In this document: piece by piece, positions 1 to 13,070 of the stretch | Layout of the letters: every line of letters starts with the position of its first letter | Numbering within the stretch: position 1 is the stretch's first letter | Assembly: GCF_958979055.1 (NCBI RefSeq) | Contig: NC_084888.1 | Coordinates: forward strand, 33,723,804 to 33,787,803 | Length of the DNA: 64,000 nucleotides | Direction: 5' to 3' | Source of the DNA: Alnus glutinosa | Lineage: Eukaryota > Streptophyta > Magnoliopsida > Fagales > Betulaceae | Translations under genes and position numbers: made by a program | Notes under the pieces: model-generated | The model's database searches: none | What the model saw: the letters and a program-made list of their open reading frames with translations, nothing else | Told to the model about the DNA's origin: nothing

Positions 1-2449
1 TCCCCACCCGGCCAGCTTCTACGGATATCTACTGGTAGAAAGAAGGAAAAGACAGGCCTCTCTCTCTCTCTCTCTCTCCACCTAATTACCTCAGCAAATT
101 AATTAAAGAATGAATATTGTTGTCCATAAGGAACTTTGTCGCTAGCTGCTTCGTAAATGCCTTATTAATAATATGTTGGGACATTATTTGACCTAAAAAC
201 TTAATTGGGCCTTTAGATTGGTAGACATTTATGTCTAATTATCAACCCTTCACTCTCGTGGTTACTATCCAAAATAAGATTTAACTGCTCACACTCGATC
301 ATACACGTATAGTACTCCAAATTTCCATTGGAGATTGTAGTACGACAATAAAACCAAATAGATCGAAGCTTGCAAAATACTTGTAACGAATAGAATATGG
401 TGCTTTCAAAATATTTAATGATGATATTATAAATAAGCTATGGCCCAAAGGCCCAATTAATAAAGGGCCGGCCACCCCACAAAAAGATTTATTCTATATA
501 GAGTGACCCATAAAAGTTCAGAGTTCAGAGTGTATATATTGTGTCATTAATATTTGACAATTTCTACTGTAGACCGCCTCAAAAGAAGTCTGACATAAAA
601 AATGTGAAATTCACAAAAAGATGTATCACCTTCACAACCTAATACCCTCGTTTGTTCAACCATTAAAGGTAACTTGTCTCTATTAATTAAGTCTCAGAAC
701 ATTTTTATTATTATTGACTATTTGATTTAAGCATACTCTATTGATCACTTAAGCATCAAGGCCGGGCTCTCCTGCTGGCCTTTGATCGTTGCTATTTCGG
801 TAATTTTCTTTTTAATTATCTTGCAGGTTGACATGTGTCGTCTGGTCTCATCGTCCAAAAATAAGCCTTTTCAATTAACAAATGAAGAGCAACAAGAAAG
901 CTAGTTGTTGAGGAAGATGATAGGTTTTCAAAAGGTTAAGAAACGAAACCATTTTTAGATTCACAAGTATTAAAGTTGCATTGCAATCTACTAGCTAATT
1001 AAAAGTTAAAACAGTGAATAGACGTAAATGACGAAATAACAAAGTAAGACGACGACTTACGTATATATGTCTAGTAAACACCAAAATACCATGATGTCGT
1101 TTAACTGTTTAACTGGATAATGACTGCCCTTTAAGCACCATAAAACTACTATAGTTTAGAAATAATTCAAACACTCGTACATATTTGGTGACTTTCAAGC
1201 TTCTAGAAGCGCGCGACTATGTAAGAAATTTCCTAATTAAGTCGGGTCATATATATGCCCACATGTATTTAGTGGCTTAATTAAACATAAATCATTTGTG
1301 AAATCGTAATTGGAGTTGAACTTTAATTTCTTTGATAGGAGGAATAATTAAGGTAATATTTTAATTGAGGATCTTAACTTAGACTATAAATAAAGAGCAT
1401 GTGTACTCCATCAATAAGATATTATTAGGCATCAGTTAGAAGAAACTTCTTTCTAAAAATTTTCTTCGGGAATTTTTGTTGTTGAGATTTTTTCTTTCAA
1501 ATCAAAAGCAAGCTTGAACAAATATGGCCGAAGGTATGTCTAAATTATTTTTCGTTACGTATTCTGATAAAATTTATTATCCAATATGTGCGTGTGTGAC
1601 AATTTTGATTTGCACAGTTCGTTGTCTGATGTTAACAATTCACACAATTGCTACTCCCTCAAGCTTTGAATCTTCATCAAGGGAGAGCTAGACAAAGGAA
1701 CAAGATCAACCACAAGACCCTCACAATTCCAATCCCAAACCTAACTGCTGGTTTCAGTAAATTGTGTTTGCATATCAATTTTTTTTGTGTCGAGACATGG
1801 GTATAAGATATATATATAATAATCTGACTCATTTAACTAAACGGATTAAAACCTTTAATCATCGCCTGCAAATTTCGTGTTGGGTTCGCGGATCGTACCA
1901 AAAATTAACCTCAAATATCGTGTGTAACTTTCGGATTGTATCAAGACGTGTATAAAACTATACATCTCAACTCTTAACACGTCAATTAAATAAATCAGAC
2001 TCACCATCTATAACTCGTTAATTTTATATTAAAGTCACGTCCAATTTGTAAATCATGCCAACAATTGTCAACCGCCCTACTCAAAGGGTCGCATTCTCCC
2101 CCTCGAAATTTTAGCATTCGTTGTTTACAGCGCGTAAGACTCTTTTTAACTCTCAACTCTGAGCCATCTCAATTGGAAAGTAAAAGCAGTTCCAACCGTA
2201 GGGCGTAGACATGCAGCCCGTACAGCCATCTCAATTACAAGTAAAGAGATTTAATCATTTGGAGTATTAATTGGACCGAAAGAAGAGAAGAAAAAAAAAA
2301 AAATGCAGGAATGTCCAAATGAATAAACGTGCACAGAAATTTAACTGGCAGAGGTATTGTTTCTTATCAAGTCCAAAGCTGCTCTTAAAAGGGCATATAC
2401 CGAACACTTGTGTACTCGTTCAGCATGCATTTTACAATCTATATAATCA
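1..2449. other. Intergenic, AT-rich
   Basis: No convincing protein gene. A CT microsatellite lies at about 60-79. A TATA-like stretch near 1384-1392 precedes a possible tiny two-exon transcript (separate entry). The part around 1800-2060 resembles degenerate plant dispersed repeat. Short open frames here have no recognisable domain. Confidence 0.5.
1524..1691 (+). CDS. Possible two-exon micro-ORF (27 aa), unrecognised
   Basis: A TATA-like box (tataaataa, ~1385) lies about 140 bp upstream of an ATG at 1524. The first ten coding bases are followed directly by a good plant donor (gtatgt, 1534), and a plausible acceptor (tgcacag) ends at 1617. The second exon runs to a TAG at 1689-1691 and gives a 27-residue peptide starting MAEVRCLML. 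I recognise no family. The layout of promoter, leader, short first exon and intron is suggestive, but the peptide may simply be the start of a noncoding transcript or chance. Confidence 0.18.
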   Translation: MAEGMSKLFFVTYSDKIYYPICACVTILICTVRCLMLTIHTIATPSSFESSSRES

Positions 2450-5400
2450 TCAAAGGGCAAAAATCGGATCGACTCCAGAGTTTGAGTAGTCCGAATGATG
2501 CCCCGAGTTGGATCCGCTCCTCTTCTCCCTCTTCCTCATTAAACGATTCCTCTTTGATCTCACCACATAATAAGTCATCGTACCAAGAACCGCAGCCATT
2601 ATTACTCCCCCAACACCTGTAACCAAGATGGCAGCCCACTCATGCTTCTTCCCAACCACTATATAAGAGGAGGCCATAAACGCCACCGAAGTGCACACAG
2701 AAGCCAACCACATCAACTTGTTGATTATCACCACCACTTTTTTTTCGGCTTTTGTCTCACCTCTAACCAGTGTAATTTGAACAACCACAACAGCCAAGGA
2801 TGTGAAAAGTGCGATGGCATTGAAGATGAAGAAGATTTTGAAAGATGCCCTGCTCACCACCACAGCTGACCCATTATCGTTGTCCCCACCAGGCACAGTA
2901 AAAATAGCTGCAAAGGCAACGGTAGCAAACAGCACGGCCACCACAGTCACCGAGTTGGTGGCATTGTTGATCCCCTCTCGGTGAAGTTTCCTGAGCTCTT
3001 TTGAAATATTATGAACATTTTTGTTAGTTTTCCGTGTTTGTTCAAGCTGGATATGAACATCTTTCTTAATTTGAGTCACAGTTTTCCTCAATTCATCCTT
3101 TGGTTGGTTCAGTTCATTAGCTCTGAGAGCACCATATTGAGAAAGACACTCCTTTATCTCTGTGGATTCTTCAGAAAGGGGAAGCTCTATAGCTATGTCA
3201 AAAGCTGTTTTGTGCTCTCTGGTCAGTGCATTAACATTGGTGTCGGGAAGGGATAGCAACTCATTCACTATCTGCAAGGAGAATAGGAACCATCAATTCT
3301 AGGCAAAATCTTCCCCCTAAATCTATGTGCATAGTTCAAATTATAGGAAGCATGTGCAACTGGAAGATGCAATCAAATGAGTAATCTGTATGCCTAGAGA
3401 GGAGGGGAGGGGGATGCATGATGATGTAATTTATAAACTTGTCAAATGTAGAAAATCATGCAGAAGTCAGATAATTTTATTCTAATATATAGTCAATTGG
3501 TGTGGCTGGCTTTGTGTATGTTGTTAATACAAATGCAGTATAGTGAATTCAAATATGGAGGAGGAAATAGCTTTAAGAAAATAAACAAGATCTGTATACA
3601 GAACAAACTAATGCATGATAGTTTCCATGGAGCAGTGCTAAAATATGAGTAAAACACTAATAGTAGAAGGAAGACTTGAGCAGGATGATGAAATTTTCGT
3701 GTTTTGGAGCACAGCTTAAGCCTGAGTGAATCAATGAAAGCAAAAATGACAAGGTAAGATGTATTCATTTACACGAGACAAGCAAATAAGAAGCAGAAGT
3801 TCATCACAGAGAGATGTTCATTGCATAGTTGGAATGAGAACATCCAAGCTAGACACCTGCAGGGAACAAGAGGCAAGCATTGAAAGACACGGTATGCCAA
3901 TTTGATATATTCATTCAGGCAGATGAAGTTAAGTTTTAGTTAAGCAAGGAACCGAAAAACCTTATTTTTGGGCTGGTACTAAACACAAAATGTGAATTAA
4001 AGCAATTGATTAATATTTGTAACATTTGAAAGATGTGTGGACAATTGAACCTTTCAAAGGATACATATTTAAACAAAAAAGTGCAGGATAAGCCAAGATA
4101 TGGTACCTCTACTCGCTTTTTCCTTGTGGCTACATGTAATGCTGTGTTACCCTTTTTATCTGGAAGCATGACAATAGCAGCATCAGCCTCGAGAAGCAAT
4201 TTGACCGCCTCACAGCTCTGCCCTTTTACGGCCATATGCAATGCAGTCTGCCCTTTCTTGTCAGTCCTTCGTGCTAGCTGTGCATCTTTTCTCAGCAATG
4301 ATTTTACAATCTCAACATGCCCTTGTCGGGCAGCCAAATGCAATGCATTTTTCCCATTGGATCTAGGGATCTCCAACAAGCTACAATCCTTTGACAGCAG
4401 TTCATCCACTACTTCTGTATGGCCTCTTGTAGCTGCAGATATAAGAGGAGTTGCGCCTGCTGGGCCGATTGTTTTGCTGAGCCCAGGGTCATGATCTAGA
4501 AGCACCTTGACAATGGCTGCGACAGATGAATCATCATGAGTGCACTGTCTTTTATGGAAAATAGAAAATTTTCAACTGAAAGCATATCTTACACAACTTG
4601 TCATTATAACATTCAATTCTTTAATGCAATGTTCATACTTTGATGATTTTGAACAGATAAAATGGACACTTGTCATCTGAAGATTGAAAAAGGGGCCAGG
4701 GATAAAGCAATAAAACCAAAACGTGGAAACCCAGTAGTACAGGGGCCAGTTGCCACTAGAAGTGGTACTTCAGCCCACATTCCTTGTTGATAAATAATAA
4801 TCTCTTCTCTAAGTACATAAGACTAATACTGAAGAGCTGGAGATCACAACTTCTGTAACTGCTAACTTTTGTGGTAAGGTGTCAATTAGGATATTTCTCT
4901 TCCATAAAATTGATTTTATTTAAAATTTATGCTTTATAGACGCATTTAAAGAAGGATAACCACAAAGACACCCTTTTCTCCTGCCAAAAACCTCGCAGTC
5001 CCTCCTGTTGTAAGCTGAATCTCTTGATTGCAATTAAAAAAAAAGAGCTCAACCGTCAATACCTTATATCATCCCTTCGTACAATTTACCCATATGAAAT
5101 CAATTTTCATCTTCTGACAATCTTAACCACGATTCAGACTAAAACAACCATATTCAAATTTATAAATCCCACAAATCGAAGCAAGAAAAACTACTTGATC
5201 AATTACCATTGTGCCCTTGACTTGCAGCTATATGCAATGGATCGAACCCAGACTGGTTCTTATTCGTGAGAGTCTCTTTACTCGAATACTTCAACAATTC
5301 CTTCACAATATCAAGGTACCCCTTCTCGGCCGCCTTATACAGTGCCGTCTCTCCCAATTCATTGACCTCATTCACAACCGCAGCCTGGACCTCGGCGACC

Positions 5401-6023
5401 TCCGTATCGAACTCTGCGCCACTGAGAGTTCCCATCATCTGCGAATCGATATCGTGAAGCACCTGCTTCACCGCGGCCAGATCCCCGCGCTGTGCCGCCA
5501 AGTGCAGCTCGGTGTCGTTGTGCCGCCCCGTCACCTGCTTCACGTACTTCTTCTTCCCCGCCTGATCAATCCGCTTACCGGAATTGGAAAGGACTAGCGC
5601 CGGAGCTGTCGAAGACGGAGACGGCGTCGGCGACGGCTCGGCGAGAGGGTTTAGACTACGCTGTGGAGTCAACACTCCCTTCTCTAAGTCCCTCTCAACT
5701 CCTATTCATTCAATTACATCAAAGATCAATCTCTCATGTATATCACAAGTCAAAAAATACCTAACAACTTTCTTTAGCCCCGTTTCTTTTGTTTCAGAGG
5801 AAAAAATTGGTTTAATTTACATATTCTGTAAGCTAAATCATGGATAATAACTCTTTTCCAGGGAAAAACATTTTCCGACTAACCAAACAGAGCAGGTATC
5901 AGATGCAGCAACAAGACTAATCGGTCCGGCTGGATCGCCAAAATAATCTAAGTAATTGAAGCAAAGGACTGAGAGAAGAGAGAGAGAGAGAGAGAGAATA
6001 CCTTCTTCGATCGGTGACGCCAT
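2450..6023 (-). CDS. Ankyrin-repeat PGG-domain membrane protein, ITN1-like
   Basis: Four exons on the minus strand: 6023-6002, 5683-5207, 4516-4107 and 3271-2450, all with GT-AG borders and a continuous frame, giving about 576 residues. The start MASPIEE matches the way this family begins. Ankyrin repeats fill roughly residues 55-330 (TELHLAAQRGD, TALYKAAEKGY, DPLHIAASQGH, TPLISAATRGH, NALHLAARQGH, TALHMAVKGQ, TALHVATRKK). A linker follows, then a PGG domain (VPGG near residues 429-432) within four hydrophobic segments at about 408-428, 447-470, 488-509 and 515-538. Arabidopsis ITN1 (about 545 aa) has this architecture and acts at the plasma membrane in salt and ABA responses; that role here is inferred by family only. 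AG microsatellites sit in the leader and in intron 1. Exons 1 and 2 are separated by a 318-bp intron and exons 3 and 4 by an 835-bp intron. The gene looks intact. Confidence 0.9.
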
Positions 6024-6062
6024 GATTGAATTGGAAGAGAAAGTAGAACCGAGTTCATGCAA

Positions 6063-6092
<30 letters not shown>
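5979..6092. repeat. AG microsatellites flanking exon 1 of the ankyrin gene
   Basis: Two (AG)n tracts, at about 5979-5997 (start of intron 1) and 6067-6094 (5' leader), bracket the 22-bp first coding exon. Read on the gene strand they are CT-rich, a composition common in plant leaders. Confidence 0.8.
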
Positions 6093-6098
<6 letters not shown>

Positions 6099-7255
6099 AA
6101 CACAAGGTGTGAAATTGAGAAGGAGCAGATAAAAAGTGGACAAAAGGGGAGAGGAAGGAAGGTGCACAGAAGGAGAAGATTGTCGTCACCTGGAAAACTG
6201 GCCCCCACTTCATCACTCAACACTATGGCTGCGCTGAAAATATTTTTTTTGTCAAAAACTATTTTAGGCTGAAATAAATAATGCAAGAAGGAATCTATAA
6301 AATAAAAAATAAAAAATAAAAAAAAGTAATGCAAGAAGGAAGATTATTCTTCTTTCTTTTTTTCTTTTTAGAGTTATTTTTAAAATTAGAGTTACTTTTA
6401 AAATTACTATTTATAGACCACTATTGGTATTGGCTCGGTTAAAATTTTTATTTTTTGTTTTTCATTTTCTTTTCTAATAAAAAAATAATAATTAATTATT
6501 GTGCCTTTTGTAATTTCATAAGGGGTTCAACAAAAAAAATGATCGAAATATCTTGTGAACAAAATTCTGTACGGAGAAATTATTTGTGAGCAAAGTTTTC
6601 TTTTTAATCGGGTTTGAGAACGTTGTTTTAAATCAGGTTATAAAATTATTATTTATTTTTTTTAAGCATGTGAAAAATATTTTTTTTTAATAATAATAAT
6701 AATAACATTAAGAACTTGGAAAAAATACTATTTAAAAAACTTGTGAGAACTACAATATATATATATATACTCTCGTATGCTAAGAAGTGTATGATAATTT
6801 TATAGATCGGGTTAGAAGAACTTTCCTTCAACCTAGGCGGAACTAAATATCTATATAGACCCTTTAAAATTAAATTTGTATCCTCACTTCAAACTTTTAA
6901 GTGTTATTTTAAGTTTTACCCCACTTAAAACTTTAGTTGTCTTTGTCTCTACTTAGTTTGAATGAAAACTGTCAATATTTTGTTATGAAAACAAGGATTT
7001 ATAAGGCATTCCGAAATAAATTTAAAATTGGTATATTTAACGGTTCACATTATGTCAATATTATTAGGTCTTTTAAAAAATTTAAATAATGTTACATAAT
7101 ATACACAGATAAATATACAAACTTTAAATGACATGTTAACTGTCTATTTCAAATGACATTGAGAGCATTTGGAAATTAAGAAATTATTTATTACGCGGTC
7201 AAATCCCCCCCCCCCCCCGCAAATAAATGCAAACATCAAACCTGAAAGATCTTAG

Positions 7256-7565
7256 GTCTTGTTTGGCAAAGACATGTACAGAACAGAGTAGTAGGGTTGT
7301 TAATTTTAAATTTAATAAAAAATGATGATGTGATATAAAGTAAAAAGAATTTATATAGAAAAGTAAAGAAAAAAAATTGGTATTTTAGTGAATTTTTTAT
7401 TCGAATAGTAATAAAAAAATTATTGATGTGATATAAAAAAGTGAAAAAAGTGAAAATGTTTTGACGTAAATTGTTGTTGGAAAAAAATGAAAAAGTGTGA
7501 AAAAAGTGAAGTGAATAGTGCAAAGCACTATCCTGTTCTGCAGTGTTCTTTGCCAAACACTGCCT
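7256..7565 (+). mobile_element. MITE, family A copy 1
   Basis: The ends are inverted: gtttggcaaaga...gtacagaacag on the left and the complement of gtttggcaaagaacac...cagaacagga on the right. The AT-rich interior (tagtgaatttttta...ttgatgtgatataaa) recurs in opposite orientation at 20724-21030 and again at ~34090-34302. I see no clear target duplication, so the superfamily is not assigned (hAT-like by size and ends). Confidence 0.55.
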
Positions 7566-8845
7566 GCTCATGTCGGGGAATTAATCAAGTATTGAAAGAA
7601 TTTAGACATATCACACCAAAACAGGCAAAAAAAAAAAATAATCCTAGTTTTGGGCATCTCAATGATGAATTCCTAGCTTTCTGGTTGCACAATAATGATA
7701 AATGATATAAAATTAAAAGAAAAAAAAAAAAAGAAGAAGAAGAAAGGCATAAATTTAACATGATTCGGCAATTTGCCCCCAGTGCAGCTATATTTAATAA
7801 TATGAACTAGAAACTAACTTACTTTACTGATAATTTAGTATTACTCTTTATGTTCAAGAGAATATGGGCCACTTATTTTAACACTCATAGTAATATATGC
7901 TCAAAAGAATATGAACTACTTATTTCTAACACCGGTAATAATGTGAAACCACCGCAGTTGACTCCAAGTCTCCCAGCCCCCAGGCTCACAAAGAAACAGC
8001 TAGTGTGAAAGAACCTGGCGTCTTCAGAGGAAATGAGATGGAACTTTCCGCGCCCAAAGTCTTCCCAATGTGGACCCTTTGGAAATATCTGCAATATTTT
8101 CTCAGCGAAGATGGTGGAGATGAGGTATGAGATGTGTTTGTTTTTTAACAAATTTACTATTTTTTTTCAAATTTATTATTAAATACATAGAATTTACATG
8201 TGGTCTTATATATTTAATAATAAATTTGCACATATTTTGTACGGAAATAGACGTGAGATGTGCAGCAGAATGAAACTTAACATTTTTCATGTAAATATTA
8301 AGAGAAGTTTTTGTTATATAATTGGGATGACGCAGTAGTAAAAATTTGTTAATTTTTTTTTTTTTTTTACAAGGGCTGATCTATTGGCTAATTTTCACTG
8401 CCACATCATCAAGTTGTATAACAGTCGTACAACAACCTATTAAATAACATTACTCTATGATTTATATTGGTTTTTTATTAAATGAGATTTGGTTTTCTAA
8501 GTGATTTTATGGAAGCGGTGGAGTTAGAATTTTTGGTCAAAGGGAGGTAAGATTTTTTTTTTTTTTTTTTTTGAAAGGAAAAGGGAGGTAAGATTAAAAG
8601 ATAGAGTTATACAAAATTAATTAAAAAAAAAATTAAAGATTTTAATTAACAAAATAAATAAATAATTTCACAAAACTGCAATTATTCATTATTTCATACA
8701 AAATTAAAGAACCTAATGGTAGATTCGCTTGAGCTCGTATAAGATTAGAATGGCTGAATGGGGACTTAATAGAATTATTAACAATTATATATTTCATACC
8801 ATTAAAATATATAAAAAAAAAGCCTATCACCCTTGTGTCTCCTGA

Positions 8846-8941
8846 AAATTGATGTAACTCTTAAAATCACCATTAGATCAAAATTCAAAAATGATCTATC
8901 ATAAATTTAATGGTGATTTTAAGAGCCACGTCAATTTTAAA
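8846..8941. repeat. Imperfect inverted repeat (~35-bp arms)
   Basis: Left arm aaaattgatgtaactcttaa..., right arm its near-complement ending ...ccacgtcaatttt, with a ~25-bp loop. It could be a small fold-back element or a remnant MITE. No target duplication seen. Confidence 0.5.
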
Positions 8942-9131
8942 AGAACAAAATAAAAACATGAAAGTGATATATAGCATTACTCAATTATTATAGTTCATTG
9001 GACTTGTTGGTCTTTGAAACAAAATCTTTGTCGAGTCAGCCTCCAGTCAGTCCTTCCTCACTAATTGGTTAGTTAAGTTATATATAGAAAAATGTTAGAG
9101 AATAAATCTAGGCTTTTCTAATTAGGATGTC

Positions 9132-9163
<32 letters not shown>

Positions 9164-9597
9164 GAAAAGATGTCTTATATTTTCTTTATTACCAGTTTAC
9201 CTTATACCTTACTTTCTCCACCTTGCTTTGCTTATATTCTCTACAAATACAACACAATGTAATACAATCATACTTAATTTCAAAATAATAAAGATTAATC
9301 TCTATAGGGTACTTAAAAAGTTGGATCATGGATATAGGCAGGGCGGAGCTACATGGTACCACCATGTTTTCTCCAAGAAAAAAAAAAAAAAAAAATTAAA
9401 ATATTCTTATATTCTTTAAAAATTAAGTTTTACCTGCTAATTTTTATTTTTTAGTTTTAAACCCCCAATTTTTAAATGCAAGTTTCGCCACTGAATGTAG
9501 GCTTCTAAACCCCAATCATTCCAAATCTTTTGTGTTTTCTTACTCTCTTGCTTTTTGCTTCTCTCATCAAATTTATATTATATTTTATTGTTTTTAC

Positions 9598-9643
<46 letters not shown>

Positions 9644-11333
9644 ACTGAGCTTAAGGCTGATCTTGCTGGTTCAACCTAGTGAATCCAGAAAATGTTGCTT
9701 TCATCTAGCAGTGGTTTTCTTTGAAAATTAGGTTCATCATGCTGAGTTTTGCAATGTTTAATATAATTAAGAGAAAAACAAACGAATGTTTTGAATTTTA
9801 TTTTTTTGGGAAAAATGAAAAAAAAGAAAAAAGAGTGGGAGATGAAAAATGGTTGCCGAACATGCTCAAAGTTCGATCACCACCAACAAGTTAAGGTGTT
9901 ATATAATTCATTTGGAGATCAAGGTTGAAGTTGACAAGGCCACCAAATGGTATCGGTCCTATCTATAATTAATATACACTAATACATATAAACTAATTAA
10001 CATATATCATACTTGTATAATATAACTAACTATAATTAATATACACTAGCAATCTAACATATTAACATATTAGTTATTAACTAACTAATTATATTAGTAG
10101 AATACAATACTACTTATTAGTTAATGCTTAATAGTATTTACTATATTAACATATTATCATAGTTAGTATACTAAATAGTTTGATATGAAAATGTATATAC
10201 TAACTCTAATTAAGTGTACTTAAATTCTTTTTGTCTTTTTTTCTTTTTTGATACTTACTTAATTACTTAGCATATACTAACTAAAGTTAATATATTAATA
10301 CTAATACATATATGTAGTTATGAACTTCGCTTTAATCGAGTCGAGTTTATACGAATATGTCTCATTTAATAATCGAACGTAATTTTATGTTCACGAACGA
10401 CTCATATATTAAATGAATTGAATTCAAGTTTACCCAAACCAATCCGAAGGCGAAAGAACTTGTGCATTTATAGTCCTAGAAATTTGAGTAGCAAATGTGA
10501 TTAAGCCCATATGAGATCCATCTACTCAAATAAATTTCGGGTTGTCCAGCCACCTATCTAGACAGGAAGTCTCAAATAAACTCTCTCACAATTATTGCCA
10601 AGCAATTTAGACAACAAATTACTGGAGATCCTAATCACTGAACAATTGTGCTAAAAGTTCATGTGTAAAAAGATCAAATTCTCTAGGAAATTGGGTTACA
10701 TGAGACACCAAGTCTGGGCTAGATAAAGATTGGTGTGGGCGAGTTATTATATTGAGAGTTAAATGCTTTTTGTAGGGGTGTACAAGCAGTAATAAAATTT
10801 TAATAACTGCAACGCCTTAGGCAAACAATAGTTTTAAAATAACTGTCGGTTAGTGGTTATTGAAGCTCAAAACCATACCGCATAACCGCTTTTTAGGTAT
10901 GGACCTATTTGAGTAGTTTGGTCCTGCCTTGGGCCTATCTTTAGGGCATATTTTAAATTGTTTTTGGACTATTTAAGGCTTATTTTAAATAGTATTAAAC
11001 ACAAAAACAACGTCGTTTTCATATATTAAATCTAAAAACCGCTAACTCATAAGCAAATAACTGTCCACTTCTACTTTTTCAGTACTTGTGGAAGGAGTCA
11101 TTACCGAGTAGCTACCTTGATTTAAAAAAGTATTAAATGTGATCCCTCAGAGGAAATACCTACTTCATCTTCCATCCAATTTTTTTTTCTTTCACTCCAC
11201 ATCAAATAAGGTTGCAATTAATGGGCATCCGTGTAAAAGACGTTTGTCATATTGCATGTTTACCGTCCATCCCCTTGACAGTTGACAAGTTATCCACAAC
11301 GACTCTCACATGACAAACCTTTAACTCAGAATT

Positions 11334-11465
11334 GATGGGAGCGTCCTCAGTGGTACACCCCTTCAAAAATTGGCGTATGCCGCTATCTGCGACGAGCACA
11401 CGGTATTCTTTTTAGTAAAAGGGGAAAGAATAGTTCGCTCTGTGCTCGTCGCACGGCTCCGTAAG
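11334..11465 (-). ncRNA. U5 snRNA-like gene, copy A (probable pseudogene)
   Basis: On the minus strand the sequence follows plant U5: gagccgtgcg, the long 5' stem, the loop-I region, the closing stem gtgctcgtcgc, a clear Sm-type site (aatttttga) and a 3' hairpin. Two faults argue against function. Loop I, invariant CGCCUUUUACUAAAG in U5, reads cccctttTactaaaaag here. The upstream element (tcccacacgg, ~11487-11496) lies only ~14 bp from a TATA-like stretch, whereas copies B and C keep ~34 bp. The long stem is perfectly paired (GCGACGAGCAC/GTGCTCGTCGC) although its bases differ from the other copies. U5 acts in the tri-snRNP, aligning exon ends in splicing. Ends are approximate. Confidence 0.8.
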
Positions 11466-11655
11466 TTATAATCTTTACTTGTTTTCCGTGTGGGACTCCT
11501 TGTTTACTTCACAAACCGACTCCATTAGCTTTTTTTTTTATTTTTTTTATTTTTGGATGATTGATGAATGACTCCATTAATTTCCTCCAATTTGTAGTTC
11601 TTTCTTAATTCATGATCCTCTTTAGCATAAAACTAGATTAAGGGAATAGGATCCT

Positions 11656-11733
11656 ACTTGAAATGGAGAGGAGTTGGTCCCGGACAATTTTACCCCTTCT
11701 AAAACAAGGGACCGACTCCTCTCCATTTCAAGT
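11656..11733. repeat. Hairpin, 26-bp arms, one mismatch
   Basis: Left arm 11656-11681 and right arm 11708-11733 are complementary at 25 of 26 positions around a 26-bp loop. Possibly the core of a small fold-back transposon. Nothing indicates a gene. Confidence 0.7.
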
Positions 11734-12060
11734 GAAATGGAAACGATCCGTTTTCATTTTTCCTCTACTCACTGTCTCTCATCTTTCAGGCTTCCTGGAG
11801 GATCTATTATGTGACCTATGTGTGGGTGCATTCTTTGGCCCTACTCTTCATAAATTTTATCCTCCATTGAAAAATTCCGCCAATCGTTTCTCTTAGTCTT
11901 CAGATAAGTTTCTCTCTATAACTAGCCCGAGTCTTGGGGTTTCGTGAGGCGGATTCTATAGCTTTTATGGGTTCTTTGAAAGCGTTATGGAGTTAGCATA
12001 ACAAGTAACATACTTTTTTTCTTTTCTTTCTTTTTTATTTTTTTATTTTTCCTAATTGAA

Positions 12061-13070
12061 TAAGAAAGAGGGTTACAAGTCACCGACTTGGTATGGTGCT
12101 CTAGGCGAAGCACTTTCTTATTTTTTTGGAAAAAAAATGACCGCAAACTTCAAAAGACACAGCCATTTCGTTTACCCACTTTTGAAGGGCAAACTTCGGA
12201 CCCGTGTGAGGCGTCTCTCAGACATATCAGGTAAGGCTTGGCTTGGTCGTGGGTGCGATCCCAAATAATTGTTTGGCACTCAATGGATTTGAACTTTAAA
12301 CGTGATAGGAGATGCTACCAATAAATTTTTTTGCACCAAAGAAAATTTCAAACTTTTGAGCCAACCTATTGGGGTTTACTTTGTCGAATTTTCTCAAAGG
12401 GTATGCTAAGTGCTTACAAACATCACTTAAATTTCAACTACCATGAAATTCATAAATGAATTAATAGTTAATGGGGAACTACCATTACCCTAATATTCTC
12501 ATAGAATTTATAACTGGACAATTAAATAATTGAATTTTCATTTCGAAAGGCAATGAAAAAGGTTATTGAATTAACTGAATATGCAGCTACAAAAAGGAAT
12601 TCAAGTACAAATTGCAGGGCGTAGAAGCGGTAGAGCTACTTACTAAATTGCAAACATTTTTAAATACTTAAATTAATGTGACTTGTGAAATACAGAAACT
12701 ATTAGGGAATGCTATAATGAGAGGAATGAAAGTGAAACTCCAAGTGCGAACACAAATTTTTCTATTATATGCTGCCCGTTGGTTAGAACAGCATTTCGGT
12801 TGGAATCCTCGAGAGGTCCAGAAATTGTTGAAGAAAACATGAGCTAGCGAGAAGCGAGTAATGATAGACAGAAGACCATTAGCCGTCTCCTGTCTGGCAC
12901 TTTCTACAAGGAAAGTGTTTTCTTTCACTTTTTTTTTTTAATAAAATACATTTTCCTTGTGAAAAATGTCGGACAGGGGACGGCTAATGGTCCCCTGTCT
13001 ATCATTACTCGCGAGAAGCAGTGTGTCGGGGAGTTAGGCAAAGCTGGACCATGATAAACCTACTTAGTTT
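12061..13070 (+). repeat. Segmental duplication, copy 1
   Basis: This stretch is repeated in the same orientation at 14,800-15,430. Shared blocks include cgtttaccca...cccgtg, ggggtttact...tctcaaa, ctgaatatgcag, tacttaaattaatgtgac, and gttgaagaaaacatg. The copies have diverged by many small differences. Copy 1 alone holds the MITE at 12856-13010. No coding function recognised. Confidence 0.7.
12856..13010. mobile_element. Mutator-type MITE, 155 bp, with 9-bp target duplication
   Basis: The ends are inverted repeats of ~60 bp (GAGTAATGATAGACAG at both ends). The 9-bp direct repeat gcgagaagc flanks it at 12847-12855 and 13011-13019. The paralogous site near 15,390 (catggaagctagaagcagtg) lacks the element, so it is a natural empty site. 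The 9-bp duplication points to the Mutator superfamily. Non-coding. Confidence 0.88.

Larger units (their letters stand above)
6100..11330. other. Gene-poor AT-rich region with MITE-like pieces and microsatellites
   Basis: No protein gene recognised. Contents that can be named: a MITE (7256-7565), an inverted repeat (8846-8941), an (ATT)n tract at ~9133-9163, an (AG)n tract at ~9600-9639, long A and T runs, and a degenerate dispersed repeat at ~10,750-11,060. The many short open frames are low-complexity and lack domains. Confidence 0.6.

Noticed and set aside
4033-4494. 153-codon plus-strand frame
   Set aside because: Antisense shadow of exon 3 of the ankyrin gene.
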